From contig CACZXF010000001.1 of the NCBI GenBank assembly GCA_902785105.1, forward strand, positions 51,124-115,123: a DNA stretch of 64,000 nucleotides, given 5' to 3'. A model generated the notes under the pieces. That model was not told the origin of the DNA. It did not search any database and saw only the letters and a program-made list of their open reading frames with translations. The position numbers and the translations under genes were made by a program. This document shows positions 25,880 to 34,128 of this stretch, in pieces. This stretch comes from an uncultured Eubacteriales bacterium. Its GTDB lineage: Bacteria; Bacillota; Clostridia; Christensenellales; Aristaeellaceae. Positions within the stretch are counted from its first letter, which is position 1, and every line of letters begins with the position of its first letter.

Positions 25880-27096
25880 CAAATCCACCCCTTCAAACGA
25901 CAATATCCCTGTAGTTCTTCATAGGCTTCGAGGTCGTCCACAAATTCCATTTCTAAATCGAGGAAACCGGCATCCTCGGCAGTATCCCTGTACAAAAGCC
26001 GGAACTTCAATACGCTGTCCGTGCACATCGTATAAAGCAAGTCCGACCATTTCCCCACGCTGGCGGGGGCCTTTTGCGTTTTGACCTGGAAATCGGTTAT
26101 AAAATTCGATACATCCAAATTGTAATATCGCGGTATTCCCTCCGCCGTGCGGAAGGCTTCGATGTCAACATATTTTGTCTGCGGGGAAACGGTGGCCGGA
26201 ACGATGGTGGCCCCTTTCTCCACATTTACCGTAATGTTGCGATAATAGCCCCCCTCGCGGGAATACGTCCCGTTCTCCGTAAAGGTGATGTCCGCGTAAT
26301 CAACAGGCGGCGTCACATTCACCGTGACCTCTCGAAAATAGCCCTCCTCGCGAGAATACGCCCCGTTTTCCGTGATGGTGATGTCCTCATAATCAACATA
26401 TGGCTCCACATCCACCGTCACCACGTTGTTGTAGGTTGTGTCATAGCTCCCGTTCTCGGTGACGCTCAGCCCGGTCTGCTCTACCAGCCCGGCCCCGCCG
26501 TGCAGCAAAACGACCTTCCCTTTGTCGTCGTACCCGTAAGTATACGGAATGTCTACCACCACACGGTCGTTCAGCGTGGTGTCGTATGCGCCGTTGCCTC
26601 TTACCTCCAGCGTCGTTTGAATTTCCAGGCCGTCATCCGTCACGACCTTTCCGATGTCTTCTGCTTCGTAAACATTGGGCACCGCCACGACGACCGGGCT
26701 GTAAGCCGCACCCTCCTCGGCGTATTCGCCGTTTTCGGTGACCTCCAGCGGCAGCACCGTCACCTGCTCCGGCTGGTCTCCGGCGTCGCCCCTGCGTTCC
26801 ACCGGGATGGTGATGTCGTACTCCGTCACGCTGTAGGCCGTATCCTCGATCACGATATAGGCGTGAATGTCCTCCCCCTGCGCCACCAGTGTGTCCGGCA
26901 CGGCCACGCCGACGGATGTCATGGTCGCCGGTATCGCCGTGCCGCCTGCCGCGTTGGCAAAATGCAGCTTGTAGCGCTCCGGCAGCCCCAGTCCGTTGAC
27001 GCGGAGGACGCGCCCCCGGTCGGTGGAATAGATTTTGCGCGTCTTCGCCCTGCGCGTCAGCGGGCTCAGCGAGGCGTAAATGATGTTGGTATACAT
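25879..27096 (-). CDS. tail appendage protein with TENGxY repeats
   Basis: 405 aa from the ATG at 27096 (GGAGGAG 3-8 nt upstream). It contains at least four copies of a VTENGxY...(G)Y..VTVNV module (TENGEYAEEGAAYSP, TENGSYDTTYNN, TENGAYSREEGYFREVTVNV, TENGTYSREGGYYRNITVNV), a beta-repeat seen in many phage tail and bacterial surface proteins. Two have almost the same 20-residue length, so the repeat has been duplicated recently. Function: probably tail fibre or decoration. Confidence 0.65.
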   Translation of the reverse strand: MYTNIIYASLSPLTRRAKTRKIYSTDRGRVLRVNGLGLPERYKLHFANAAGGTAIPATMTSVGVAVPDTLVAQGEDIHAYIVIEDTAYSVTEYDITIPVERRGDAGDQPEQVTVLPLEVTENGEYAEEGAAYSPVVVAVPNVYEAEDIGKVVTDDGLEIQTTLEVRGNGAYDTTLNDRVVVDIPYTYGYDDKGKVVLLHGGAGLVEQTGLSVTENGSYDTTYNNVVTVDVEPYVDYEDITITENGAYSREEGYFREVTVNVTPPVDYADITFTENGTYSREGGYYRNITVNVEKGATIVPATVSPQTKYVDIEAFRTAEGIPRYYNLDVSNFITDFQVKTQKAPASVGKWSDLLYTMCTDSVLKFRLLYRDTAEDAGFLDLEMEFVDDLEAYEELQGYCRLKGWI

Positions 27097-27106
27097 GCGC
27101 TCCTCC

Positions 27107-27619
27107 TCAATAGGCGATGTTGTCCGCATCGGCATAGCTGGCCGTTTTGGCCCAGTGACCCTCGGTCCAGGTGAAGCTGTCGCCCTCCTCCGGCTGGGCG
27201 ATGTCCGGGATGGGGGCGCGGCCCCGGGTGATGACCTCGCCCAGGGAATGGGCCTTGGTCGGATGGTTGGCCGCGACGGTGAAGCGCAGGCCCGTCCAGT
27301 ATTTTCCGTCGTTCCACAACCGGACAAACCTGTCCGGGACGCTCTGCACCCGCCCCGTGACCTTCAGCGTGCCCGAATTGTAGGGAAACACGAATTCGTG
27401 CCCGTCCACCGGGTCGGTGAGCAGCTCATAGACCTGATTGTAGATGTCCCGGTCGTTCGTCGGCACGGCCACGGCCACGGTGTACTGCATGTAGGTGCCG
27501 TAGACGTCGTTGAAGTAGTTCCGATCCAGCATGAGACCGGAGATGTCGGAAGGCCTGATCTCCGCCTCCCGCTCGATGGTACAGGGATAAGGCCAGGTGA
27601 TCCCGTCAATGGTGTACAT
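27107..27619 (-). CDS. distal-tail-like protein
   Basis: 170 aa. Lies directly after the tape measure gene, starting within its stop (TGATG), where siphoviruses place the distal tail (Dit) protein. DGHEFVFPYNSGTLKVTGRVQSVPDR (in parts) and YWTGLRFTVAANHPTKA fit the N-terminal domain of such proteins. Similarity is weak and the call rests on position. Confidence 0.55.
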   Translation of the reverse strand: MYTIDGITWPYPCTIEREAEIRPSDISGLMLDRNYFNDVYGTYMQYTVAVAVPTNDRDIYNQVYELLTDPVDGHEFVFPYNSGTLKVTGRVQSVPDRFVRLWNDGKYWTGLRFTVAANHPTKAHSLGEVITRGRAPIPDIAQPEEGDSFTWTEGHWAKTASYADADNIAY

Positions 27620-29814
27620 CAGTCATTGCCTCCCGTCGATAGCTTCAGTCCCACGCGCTGCTCCTCGGCCTTGTTGAGCCGGTAGATCCATCTCTGCGCG
27701 CCCTCAAGCTCGAATATGACGTTGACCGGGCGGCTGTCCCGCACGTCCGGCGGCTGCATGGCCGACATCGCGGCCATCACCGCCCCGGCGATCATCTGCT
27801 GGAGGGAGCCCACGCCCACCACGGCCTCCGGGCCCGCGTCTCCCGCCACCTGAAAGGCGCCGTTGGCATAGCCGAACAGTGTGGCATTGCTGAAAATGCG
27901 CCCCGCGGACATGGCGCTGGCGTTCTGCTGCACGGGCAGGCCGCTGACGTTGGCGTTGACGTTGATGGAATAGGTGCGGTTGTTCAGGCTGGCCTGGAAG
28001 TTGTTCCCGAAGGCCGTCCCGGCATCCGCGCCCGCGCCGCCGATGGCGTTCGACAGGTAGCCCGCCGCAGTGTCGCTGGACTGGGCAAGTATGGCCTCCA
28101 TGTCCGTCCCGGCGGTCGCGCTGCCGTCCGTGCCGGCGGCACCGATGGCGTCTGTCAGCGCCGCGCCGATGGTCTCGGCGGACGCGCCCATGATCTCCTC
28201 GCCGTGGACCGCGCCGGCGGCGATGCCGTCCGTGACGCAGGAGTCCGTGGCGGCGATCAGGGAATCCATGATGGTCACGGCGTCCAGGCTGGCCGGGAAC
28301 TGCACGTCATTGACGGTGATGTACAGCTCGCCCTTCTCGTTCGCCTCGTCCAGCGCCGCCTGTATGTCGTCGATGTCGGCCACGGGCTTGATTTGGAAGG
28401 CGTTCTGGAACACGCCCATGATGCCATTGTCGGTGTTGAACAGCTTCGACAGGCCGCCGGCAGCGGCGCCCACGAGCTGCGTGAGCTCCCCGCTGGAGTT
28501 CTCCGTGGCGTCGCCCAGCCCGCCGAAGAAGGCCGATACGAGCTTGGGCGCGGCCTCCGTCATCTTTGGTATCAGCTTTTCAAACGCCACGTCCAATATC
28601 TGGCCAACGATGCCGCCGATGGATTCCAGAAGCTTTGTCACGCTTTCGTTTTCTGCAAGCATGTCGATATAGACCGAAAGCATGTCCAGGCCGCCCTGGA
28701 GGCCGTTCGCGCCGATGGCGTCCGTGATGTCGTCCAGCGCCTGCGTCGCAAACTGTACGACTTCCCGCATGGGGCTGTTGACATCGTCATATATGGCATA
28801 TTTCAGCACGTTCAGCGAGGAATTGAACAACTCCACGTCGCCGGCGAGGCTGTCCAGGCGTACCTCCGCCATCCTCTCGGCCGCGCCCTCGGCTTCATTG
28901 ATGGCCTTGGTGAGCTTCTCCACATCGTCCACTTTGGCATTCATCAGTGCAAGCCAGCCCGATATGCCGTACTGGCTGGCGATGGTCTTGGCGTAGGCGA
29001 CCTGCTCCTGGTCGGACAGCTTGGCCCACTTTTCCCGCACATCGTCGATAAACTCGCCCCAGTCCCGCATCTTGCCGGAGCTGTCCCAGAAGGAGACGCC
29101 CAGCTTCTGGGTGATGATGTCCAGCGCGCCCATTTCGTTTTTCGTCTTGCCCGCGTTCGTGGAGATGCGGGTCATGATGCTGCGGAGGGACGTGCCCGCC
29201 ATGGAGCCCTTGATGCCCGCGTTGGCCATCAGGCCGATGGAAACGGCCACGTCGTCCACATCCGCGCCGAGTGAGCCCGCAATAGGCGCGACATACTTGA
29301 AGGTCTCGCCCATCAGGCCCACGTTGGTGTTGGCGTTGGTGGCGGTCTGGGCCAGTATGTCCACATAGCCCTGTACGTCGTCCGCGCCCTTGCCGAAGGC
29401 CGTGAGGGAGTCCGTCACGATGTCCGAGACGTTGCCCAGGTCCTCTCCGGAGGCCGCGGCGAGCTGCATGATGCCCGGAAGTCCCTTCATCATCTGCTCG
29501 GACTTCCAGCCCGCCATGCCCATGTAGTAATAGGCGTCGGCGGTGTCCTCGATGGTGAATATGGACTTGCGGGCCTGGTCGAGGGCGAACTCGCGGAGGG
29601 CGTTCATGTTCTCCACCGTGCCCTCCTGCTCGCCCAGCACGGCGCGCACGGAGGCCATGCTCTCATCGAAGCCCATGCCGGTTTTCAGCACGTCGCCCGC
29701 GAAGCCCACGACGGCCCCGGCAAAGCTGCTGAAAAGCTGCTGGGCATTGCCGATGCCGGCGATGAAGCTGCTGGCGTTCAGGCCCAGTGTGGCCTGTAGG
29801 TTAAATAGATCCAT
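27619..29814 (-). CDS. phage tail tape measure protein (TP901 family)
   Basis: 731 aa. The TP901 core is visible (about 60-300): MGFDESMASVRAVLGEQEGT, YYYMGMAGWKSEQMMKGLPG, DIVTDSLTAFGKGADDVQGY, GMAGTSLRSIMTRIS-like block. It fixes tail length and is at the usual place before the tail-tip genes. C-terminal VGVGSLQQMIAGAVMAAMSAM may span the membrane during DNA entry. GGAGG precedes the ATG. Tail length cannot be stated, but 731 aa implies a short-to-medium tail. Confidence 0.93.
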   Translation of the reverse strand: MDLFNLQATLGLNASSFIAGIGNAQQLFSSFAGAVVGFAGDVLKTGMGFDESMASVRAVLGEQEGTVENMNALREFALDQARKSIFTIEDTADAYYYMGMAGWKSEQMMKGLPGIMQLAAASGEDLGNVSDIVTDSLTAFGKGADDVQGYVDILAQTATNANTNVGLMGETFKYVAPIAGSLGADVDDVAVSIGLMANAGIKGSMAGTSLRSIMTRISTNAGKTKNEMGALDIITQKLGVSFWDSSGKMRDWGEFIDDVREKWAKLSDQEQVAYAKTIASQYGISGWLALMNAKVDDVEKLTKAINEAEGAAERMAEVRLDSLAGDVELFNSSLNVLKYAIYDDVNSPMREVVQFATQALDDITDAIGANGLQGGLDMLSVYIDMLAENESVTKLLESIGGIVGQILDVAFEKLIPKMTEAAPKLVSAFFGGLGDATENSSGELTQLVGAAAGGLSKLFNTDNGIMGVFQNAFQIKPVADIDDIQAALDEANEKGELYITVNDVQFPASLDAVTIMDSLIAATDSCVTDGIAAGAVHGEEIMGASAETIGAALTDAIGAAGTDGSATAGTDMEAILAQSSDTAAGYLSNAIGGAGADAGTAFGNNFQASLNNRTYSINVNANVSGLPVQQNASAMSAGRIFSNATLFGYANGAFQVAGDAGPEAVVGVGSLQQMIAGAVMAAMSAMQPPDVRDSRPVNVIFELEGAQRWIYRLNKAEEQRVGLKLSTGGND

Positions 29815-29825
29815 GGTGCCTCCTG

Positions 29826-30308
29826 TCAGGCGTTCTCAAGGTCCTTCTGTACGATCTGCTTATACTCGTCCACATGGTCGAGGAAGGCGGGGCGAAGGTA
29901 GGGCTGGGAGGGGACGGGCTTGCCGATCTTCACCACGCCCTCCAGCTTGTCGAAGTAAAGCCACCATTCCAGGCCGCCCACGCTGTGGGCGTCGTCGCCG
30001 TGGTATTCCTCCCATTCCGGGGGCGGATCGTAGAGCCTGCCGGTGCCCAGCTCGATGTAGGGCGCGATCTGCATGTTGGAGCCCACCGTCAGCACCGGCC
30101 CCTCGTCCACCTGCACGGCGATGGAATCCCGCAGGGCGAGTATGACGTCATGGGGCCACGCGCCGCCCATGGGGCCCTTGGACTTCTCCACGCTCTGCCG
30201 CGCGTAGGCCTGCACCCGGCCGCCGACGGCGCGGGCGGCCTTCTTTGTTGCCCCGTCCAGCAGGCGGAGCACCTCATCGGAGTTGTCCTCAAACAGTATA
30301 TCGCCCAT
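29826..30308 (-). CDS. HK97 gp10-like tail/neck protein
   Basis: 160 aa. A basic N-terminal helix (LLDGATKKAARAVGGRVQAYARQSVEKSKG) followed by SNMQIAPYIELGTGRLYDPP and PSQPYLRPAFLDH matches the gp10/tail-completion family (YxxYxExGT...QPFLRPA). Normally this gene precedes the tail tube gene; here it follows a MuF-like gene, next to the tape measure. Confidence 0.7.
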   Translation of the reverse strand: MGDILFEDNSDEVLRLLDGATKKAARAVGGRVQAYARQSVEKSKGPMGGAWPHDVILALRDSIAVQVDEGPVLTVGSNMQIAPYIELGTGRLYDPPPEWEEYHGDDAHSVGGLEWWLYFDKLEGVVKIGKPVPSQPYLRPAFLDHVDEYKQIVQKDLENA

Positions 30309-31349
30309 CTACTCCCCCTCCTCTCCCATCTGTGCCTCCAGCCATACCGCATAGCTGACGTCGCCGACGAAATTGCCCTCGGCGTCGTAGCGGGCGCGGG
30401 TGTTGTCGTATTCCGGGTAAAATTCATCCATCCAGCAGCGGCAGTTCCACACGTTGGCCGGTTCCGCGTCCGGGTCGCCGGGGAACATGATGGGGCCCAG
30501 CAGGCTGTCGAAGGGCTCGTCCATGTCCCGGACCTGGCCGTCCAGGGCGGCGTGGGCGTCGCGGGTCTTGTCGCCGAAGGTCGCCATCCAGCGCTTCTGC
30601 ATCACGAGGCCGTATTCGTCCCGCGCCCGCGCCATCACCATGAGGCCCCCGGCGTTCATGGCGCTGGTGTAGGCCGTGCGGGCATTGCGGCGCAGGCTGT
30701 TCAGCGCCTTCTCGCCGGTCTCCTCGGCCACCCGCAGGGCGATCTCGTCCAGCGTCTCGCCCTGGAGGATGCCGTGGATCACCGCGTTCTGCATGATCCT
30801 GTTGTACCACTGGTAATCCTTCTCCGGGTCCAGGTCCTGGTTGGGCAGCAGGCTGGGGTCGTCCCGGATCAGCCGCGCCACGGCGTCGCCATTGAACAGG
30901 CCGAAGGCGGCGGTCATGCCGGTGTCCTGCTCGATCTTGTAGTGCATCCAGTTGGCGTTCTCGGCGAACACGTCCAGCCGCTCATGATTCATCAGGCGGA
31001 GGGCCTGGGCGTCGATGTCCGTCATCAGCCGGGCGAGCTGGCCCCGCTTCAGCGCCCAGGCCCGCTGCTGGAAGAGCTGACCCTGCATCCAGGCCTGATA
31101 GTCCTGTTTGGACAGCTCCCCCGCCTCCACCATCCGCAGGTACTTCTCCACCCGCTTCTCGTGGCCGTGGGCCCATTCCATCTGCTTCAAAAACAGGTCG
31201 TCCCGCGCCTGGGAGTAGATGACCCGCAGCTTCTGGTTCAGCTCCCGGAGCTTTTGCTCGGTGTAGGCCTCGCCGTGGTCGTTTATGACCCATTCCCGCC
31301 TGAAAGGGCCCTCGGCGTTGGTGTGGGTGATGATGAGCTTCTTCGGCAT
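30309..31349 (-). CDS. phage minor head protein (Mu gpF/SPP1 gp7-like)
   Basis: 346 aa. RTAYTSAMNAG, KRWMATFGDKTRDAHAALDGQ and NVWNCRCW form the Phage_Mu_F signature (DxRDxH...NCRC). The N-terminal 200 residues are helical. These proteins are injected with DNA or complete the head. Its position after the tail chaperones is unusual: it is commonly beside the portal gene. Confidence 0.8.
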   Translation of the reverse strand: MPKKLIITHTNAEGPFRREWVINDHGEAYTEQKLRELNQKLRVIYSQARDDLFLKQMEWAHGHEKRVEKYLRMVEAGELSKQDYQAWMQGQLFQQRAWALKRGQLARLMTDIDAQALRLMNHERLDVFAENANWMHYKIEQDTGMTAAFGLFNGDAVARLIRDDPSLLPNQDLDPEKDYQWYNRIMQNAVIHGILQGETLDEIALRVAEETGEKALNSLRRNARTAYTSAMNAGGLMVMARARDEYGLVMQKRWMATFGDKTRDAHAALDGQVRDMDEPFDSLLGPIMFPGDPDAEPANVWNCRCWMDEFYPEYDNTRARYDAEGNFVGDVSYAVWLEAQMGEEGE

Positions 31350-31351
31350 GG

Positions 31352-32016
31352 TCAGTCCTCGGCAAAGGTCAGCCCCGCCCGGGCCATGACGTCCGCCGCG
31401 ATCTCGGCGGCGGTGCGGTTGTCCTCGGGGGCCGGGTGGAGCAGGTCAAAGTAGCGTTTATTGAACTTCACGCCAAGCTGGCCCGCGATGGCGGAGAGCA
31501 CGTCGGTAACGTAAACGCGGTAGAGCTGCCGCTGGCGGTCCGCCTCCATCGCGCCCCAGAGGGCGTCCGACAGATGGCCGGGCCCCAGCAGCTCCAGCAG
31601 ATCCACGCGCACCGCGCCCAGCGCCCGGAGCCAGGCGGCGTCGTCCGCTACAGATACAGCGTAAAAAAACCCCGGACGCCCTCGTCCGTCAGCATGGCGT
31701 TCACCGCCGAAAGGTATTCGCCCAGGGTGTGGCCGTCGAAGTCCTCCGGCGCGGTGAAGGTGGCCATGCACAACAGCGCGATGGTGCCGTCAAAGTCCTT
31801 CTCCAGCGCCGCGTCCAGTATCTCCGGAGTGTTCTGCCGGGCCTGCTCGATGAGCGCGTCCCGCTTCTCCTCGTCGGTCATGTCCTCAAAGCCCTCGGGC
31901 CGGCGGGCGCGTATGGCCGGTATGCCCGTGGCGTCCAGCCACGCCTTAAAGGGCCCGCGGAGCTTCCGGACCTGCTTCAGAAATTCGGTGGGGGTGCAGT
32001 TTGCAAGGTGCTTCAT
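31352..32016 (-). CDS. tail assembly chaperone gpGT fusion by -1 frameshift
   Basis: The first frame (from 32016) runs into a 7-T run (plus-strand A run 31663-31669) within GGT TTT TTT ACG, 5 codons before its stop. Slipping back one base there continues as TAC GCT GTA in the frame that reads on to 31352, giving about 221 aa. The downstream frame has protein-like sequence (LLELLGPGHLSDALWGAM, YVTDVLSAIAGQLGVKFNKR) but no start or ribosome site of its own. This is the gpG/gpGT arrangement of lambda-like tails. The exact slip efficiency is unknown. Confidence 0.75.
31648..32016 (-). CDS. tail assembly chaperone gpG
   Basis: 122 aa product without frameshift: MKHLANCTPTEFLKQVRKLR to GVRGFFTLYL. 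It lies between the tail tube gene and the tape-measure module, the standard position for tail chaperones that fold the tape measure. AGGAGG precedes the ATG. Confidence 0.75.
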   Translation of the reverse strand: MKHLANCTPTEFLKQVRKLRGPFKAWLDATGIPAIRARRPEGFEDMTDEEKRDALIEQARQNTPEILDAALEKDFDGTIALLCMATFTAPEDFDGHTLGEYLSAVNAMLTDEGVRGFFTLYL

Positions 32017-32042
32017 GATGTCCTCCTGTGGGGCAGAAATTT

Positions 32043-32070
32043 GAAAAACGGGGCAACCTCACGTTGCCCC
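32043..32070 (-). terminator. intrinsic terminator after the tail tube gene
   Basis: GGGGCAAC and GTTGCCCC form a perfect 8-bp stem, followed on the minus strand by GTTTTTC. A partial terminator after the most abundant structural transcript is common in phages. Confidence 0.85.
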
Positions 32071-32076
32071 TCATTG

Positions 32077-32712
32077 TCAGGGTGTCGGATCGCCGGTGGA
32101 GCCGGGTGTCGGATCGCCGGTGGAGCCGGAGGCCGCCGCCGTGCCCTCCTGGACGTAGAACTCGAAGGGAACGTCGTCGATGTTCTCAATGTCGTAGTGG
32201 GCCTGGAAGTCGAACTGGAAATCGCCCTTGCCCTTGTCGTTGGTCTTGAGCCGGAAGCCCAGCACGTTCATGGCGTTCTTCAGGTGGATGGCGATGAAGC
32301 CCGCCGTGTCGCCGGCCTCGGACTCGATGTTCTTGTCGCCGTAGTCGCAGATGAGCCAGCAATCGTGGAAATGCGCCTGGGTCAGCTTGTTGCCGGGGAC
32401 GATGTGCTTGCCGTCCAGCGTCGCGCCGCCCTGCATCAGCTTCGCCAGCGTCGCCTCCATGGTCTTGAAGGTGCCGGTCAGGTGGGGCTCGAAGTAGTCG
32501 ATGTCCTTCATCTGCCAGGTGTTCTTCGGCATGTTGTCGATGCCGTCGCCCCGGTCAATGAAATTGGGATGGGGGTCGAATTCCACGCCGCCCCCGGTGG
32601 CGCCCAGTATGTTGCCGATGGCGCCGGTGGCGGGCGTGAAGCTGTCCACGACTATGCCCGCGTTGGGCTGTATGGCCTGCATGGTATTCGTCGGAACCCG
32701 CGTATATTTCAT
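32077..32712 (-). CDS. major tail tube protein
   Basis: 211 aa. Position between tail-terminator and chaperone genes, and YFEPHLTGTFKTMEATLAKLMQGG, HFHDCWLICDYGDKN, GDFQFDFQAHYDIEN blocks, match siphovirus tube proteins. The C-terminus ends in an exact tandem repeat GSTGDPTP x2, encoded by two identical 24-nt units (32080-32103, 32104-32127); it may be a surface-exposed tail. GGAGG precedes the ATG. Confidence 0.8.
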   Translation of the reverse strand: MKYTRVPTNTMQAIQPNAGIVVDSFTPATGAIGNILGATGGGVEFDPHPNFIDRGDGIDNMPKNTWQMKDIDYFEPHLTGTFKTMEATLAKLMQGGATLDGKHIVPGNKLTQAHFHDCWLICDYGDKNIESEAGDTAGFIAIHLKNAMNVLGFRLKTNDKGKGDFQFDFQAHYDIENIDDVPFEFYVQEGTAAASGSTGDPTPGSTGDPTP

Positions 32713-32733
32713 GTGGTTTTCACCTCCGCAGTG

Positions 32734-33111
32734 TCAGTATGTGTCCGCCGCGATGATCAGGTTGAGATAGGCGACGCGATAGAGCGGGTCGCCGGGAAAG
32801 ACTCTGTTCTGGCGGAAACGGTCGCCCCGGTAGATCCGCACGCAGCCCGCCCCGGTGGGCAGGCTGACGCCCTCGCCGATGGCGGTCTCGATCTCATCCA
32901 CCTTGGCGTTGAGGGCGTCCAGCCTCGGGGAGCGGTAGTAGACCTCGGCGTAAAAGGGCATGGACTGAAGCACGTCCGGCACCACCAGGTCGTAGACCAG
33001 ATAGGGGGCGCGGACGTCCGTCGGCACGGTGCCGATGGCGTAGGCCGGTATGCCGAAGCCGCTGAAAAAATCATACAGCGCCTCGGCCACGCGGGTGGAA
33101 CGGCTGCTCAT
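32734..33111 (-). CDS. tail terminator/completion-like protein
   Basis: 125 aa. RVAEALYDFFSGFGIPAYAIGTVP and APYLVYDLVVPD at the start, FYAEVYYRSPRLDALNAKVDEIE in the middle are typical of siphovirus tail terminators (gpU-like). It begins in the stop codon of the preceding connector gene (ATGA overlap) and precedes the tube gene. Confidence 0.75.
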   Translation of the reverse strand: MSSRSTRVAEALYDFFSGFGIPAYAIGTVPTDVRAPYLVYDLVVPDVLQSMPFYAEVYYRSPRLDALNAKVDEIETAIGEGVSLPTGAGCVRIYRGDRFRQNRVFPGDPLYRVAYLNLIIAADTY

Positions 33112-33494
33112 TGGGGCACCTCCCAGCGCTCGGCGCTGACCTTCGCGATCTGTATGGTGGAGACCGCCGGGGCCGCGCTGTCCGTGGAGTGAGAGGTGAC
33201 CCGGAAGGTCTGGCCGTCGCTCTCCCGGCGGAACACGTCCTGGTAGTGCAGGGCCATGGCGGCGGGGATGGTGACGATGTAGCGCTCGCCTAAGTCCTGC
33301 CGCCCGGCCAGCACGGCCTCGTGGGGCGCGATGGTCTCCTTGCGGATCTTCGCCTCGAAGGCCTCGCCGTCCTCCCAGGTGCCGCCGTAGCCGCCCTGGC
33401 CGTCCCGCGTATCGGCGTCCACCCGCTTCAAAAGGGTGCAGGGCTCGAAGAATCCGGGCAGTATGCCCGTCCCCGCGTAGGCACGCCCGCTCAT
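33108..33494 (-). CDS. head closure (stopper) protein
   Basis: 128 aa from the ATG at 33494 (GGAGGAAG upstream, ATGA overlap with the preceding gene). AFEAKIRKETIAPHEAVLAGRQDLGERYIVTIPA followed by FRRESDGQTFRVTSH is the fold signature of phage head-tail joining proteins (SPP1 gp16-like). Sits between connector and tail terminator. Confidence 0.72.
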   Translation of the reverse strand: MSGRAYAGTGILPGFFEPCTLLKRVDADTRDGQGGYGGTWEDGEAFEAKIRKETIAPHEAVLAGRQDLGERYIVTIPAAMALHYQDVFRRESDGQTFRVTSHSTDSAAPAVSTIQIAKVSAERWEVPQ

Positions 33495-33934
33495 CTCAGC
33501 TTCCTCCATTCGTTCAGCCGGCTCCGAAAGACCTCTTTCCAGCCGTCGGCGCTGCCCATGACGCCCTTGCTGGTGTTGCCGCCCTGCTTCGTGTAGCTGT
33601 ACTCGCCGATCACGCTCTCGGACTGGTAGGGGCTGGCCATCACCGCGCCGTACTTCTCCTGCCAGCCCTCGATCTCCTCCGCCAGTTCGAGCACGGCCCT
33701 GGGCACCCGCATGGGCCATATCTCCCCGGTGAAGGTCTCGTCCTCCAGATCTTCGGCGGGACAGACGTGGATTCCGTCGTTGAACAGGCTGCCCACGATG
33801 CGGAAATACTGCCCCCCGGCGACGATGCCGCTGAGGTCCAGCGCGCCGCCCTCCACGGTGAAGGTGCCCGCGCAGACGTCTGCGGGCCGCGTGAACCAGT
33901 TGTGCAGATGGGTGCAGAGCTGATCAAGCATCAT
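33491..33934 (-). CDS. head-tail adaptor/connector protein
   Basis: 147 aa. The N-terminus LCTHLHNWF followed by alternating strands, and PRAVLELAEEIEGWQEKYG, suit the connector placed between capsid and stopper genes. Identification rests mostly on position. Its start overlaps the end of the 66-aa gene before it. Confidence 0.6.
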   Translation of the reverse strand: MMLDQLCTHLHNWFTRPADVCAGTFTVEGGALDLSGIVAGGQYFRIVGSLFNDGIHVCPAEDLEDETFTGEIWPMRVPRAVLELAEEIEGWQEKYGAVMASPYQSESVIGEYSYTKQGGNTSKGVMGSADGWKEVFRSRLNEWRKLR

Positions 33935-34124
33935 GCCGCTTCACCCGCCTTCCGGGCCTGTCCGCCACGGCCTCGATGAGTGGACGGCCCAGGCTGTTGT
34001 CCCTGCCTGAAAGCTCCCGCAGCCGCGCGGCGTCCGCCGGCCTGCCGTCCCAGGGGTAGGTGTCCCCCGGACGGTAGAGGCGGCCGTCAACGCGGTCGGT
34101 GAAGGCCTCGATCACGCGAAACAT
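33924..34124 (-). CDS. 66-aa head-module protein
   Basis: Small protein MFRVIEAFTDRVDGRLYRPGDTYP-type, ending in a basic KRHDA. Genes of this size with a YxxGDxYP motif commonly follow capsid genes in siphoviruses; function unknown. Begins 4 nt after the capsid stop; no strong ribosome site, so translational coupling is likely. Confidence 0.6.
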   Translation of the reverse strand: MFRVIEAFTDRVDGRLYRPGDTYPWDGRPADAARLRELSGRDNSLGRPLIEAVADRPGRRVKRHDA

Positions 34125-34128
34125 GGCG

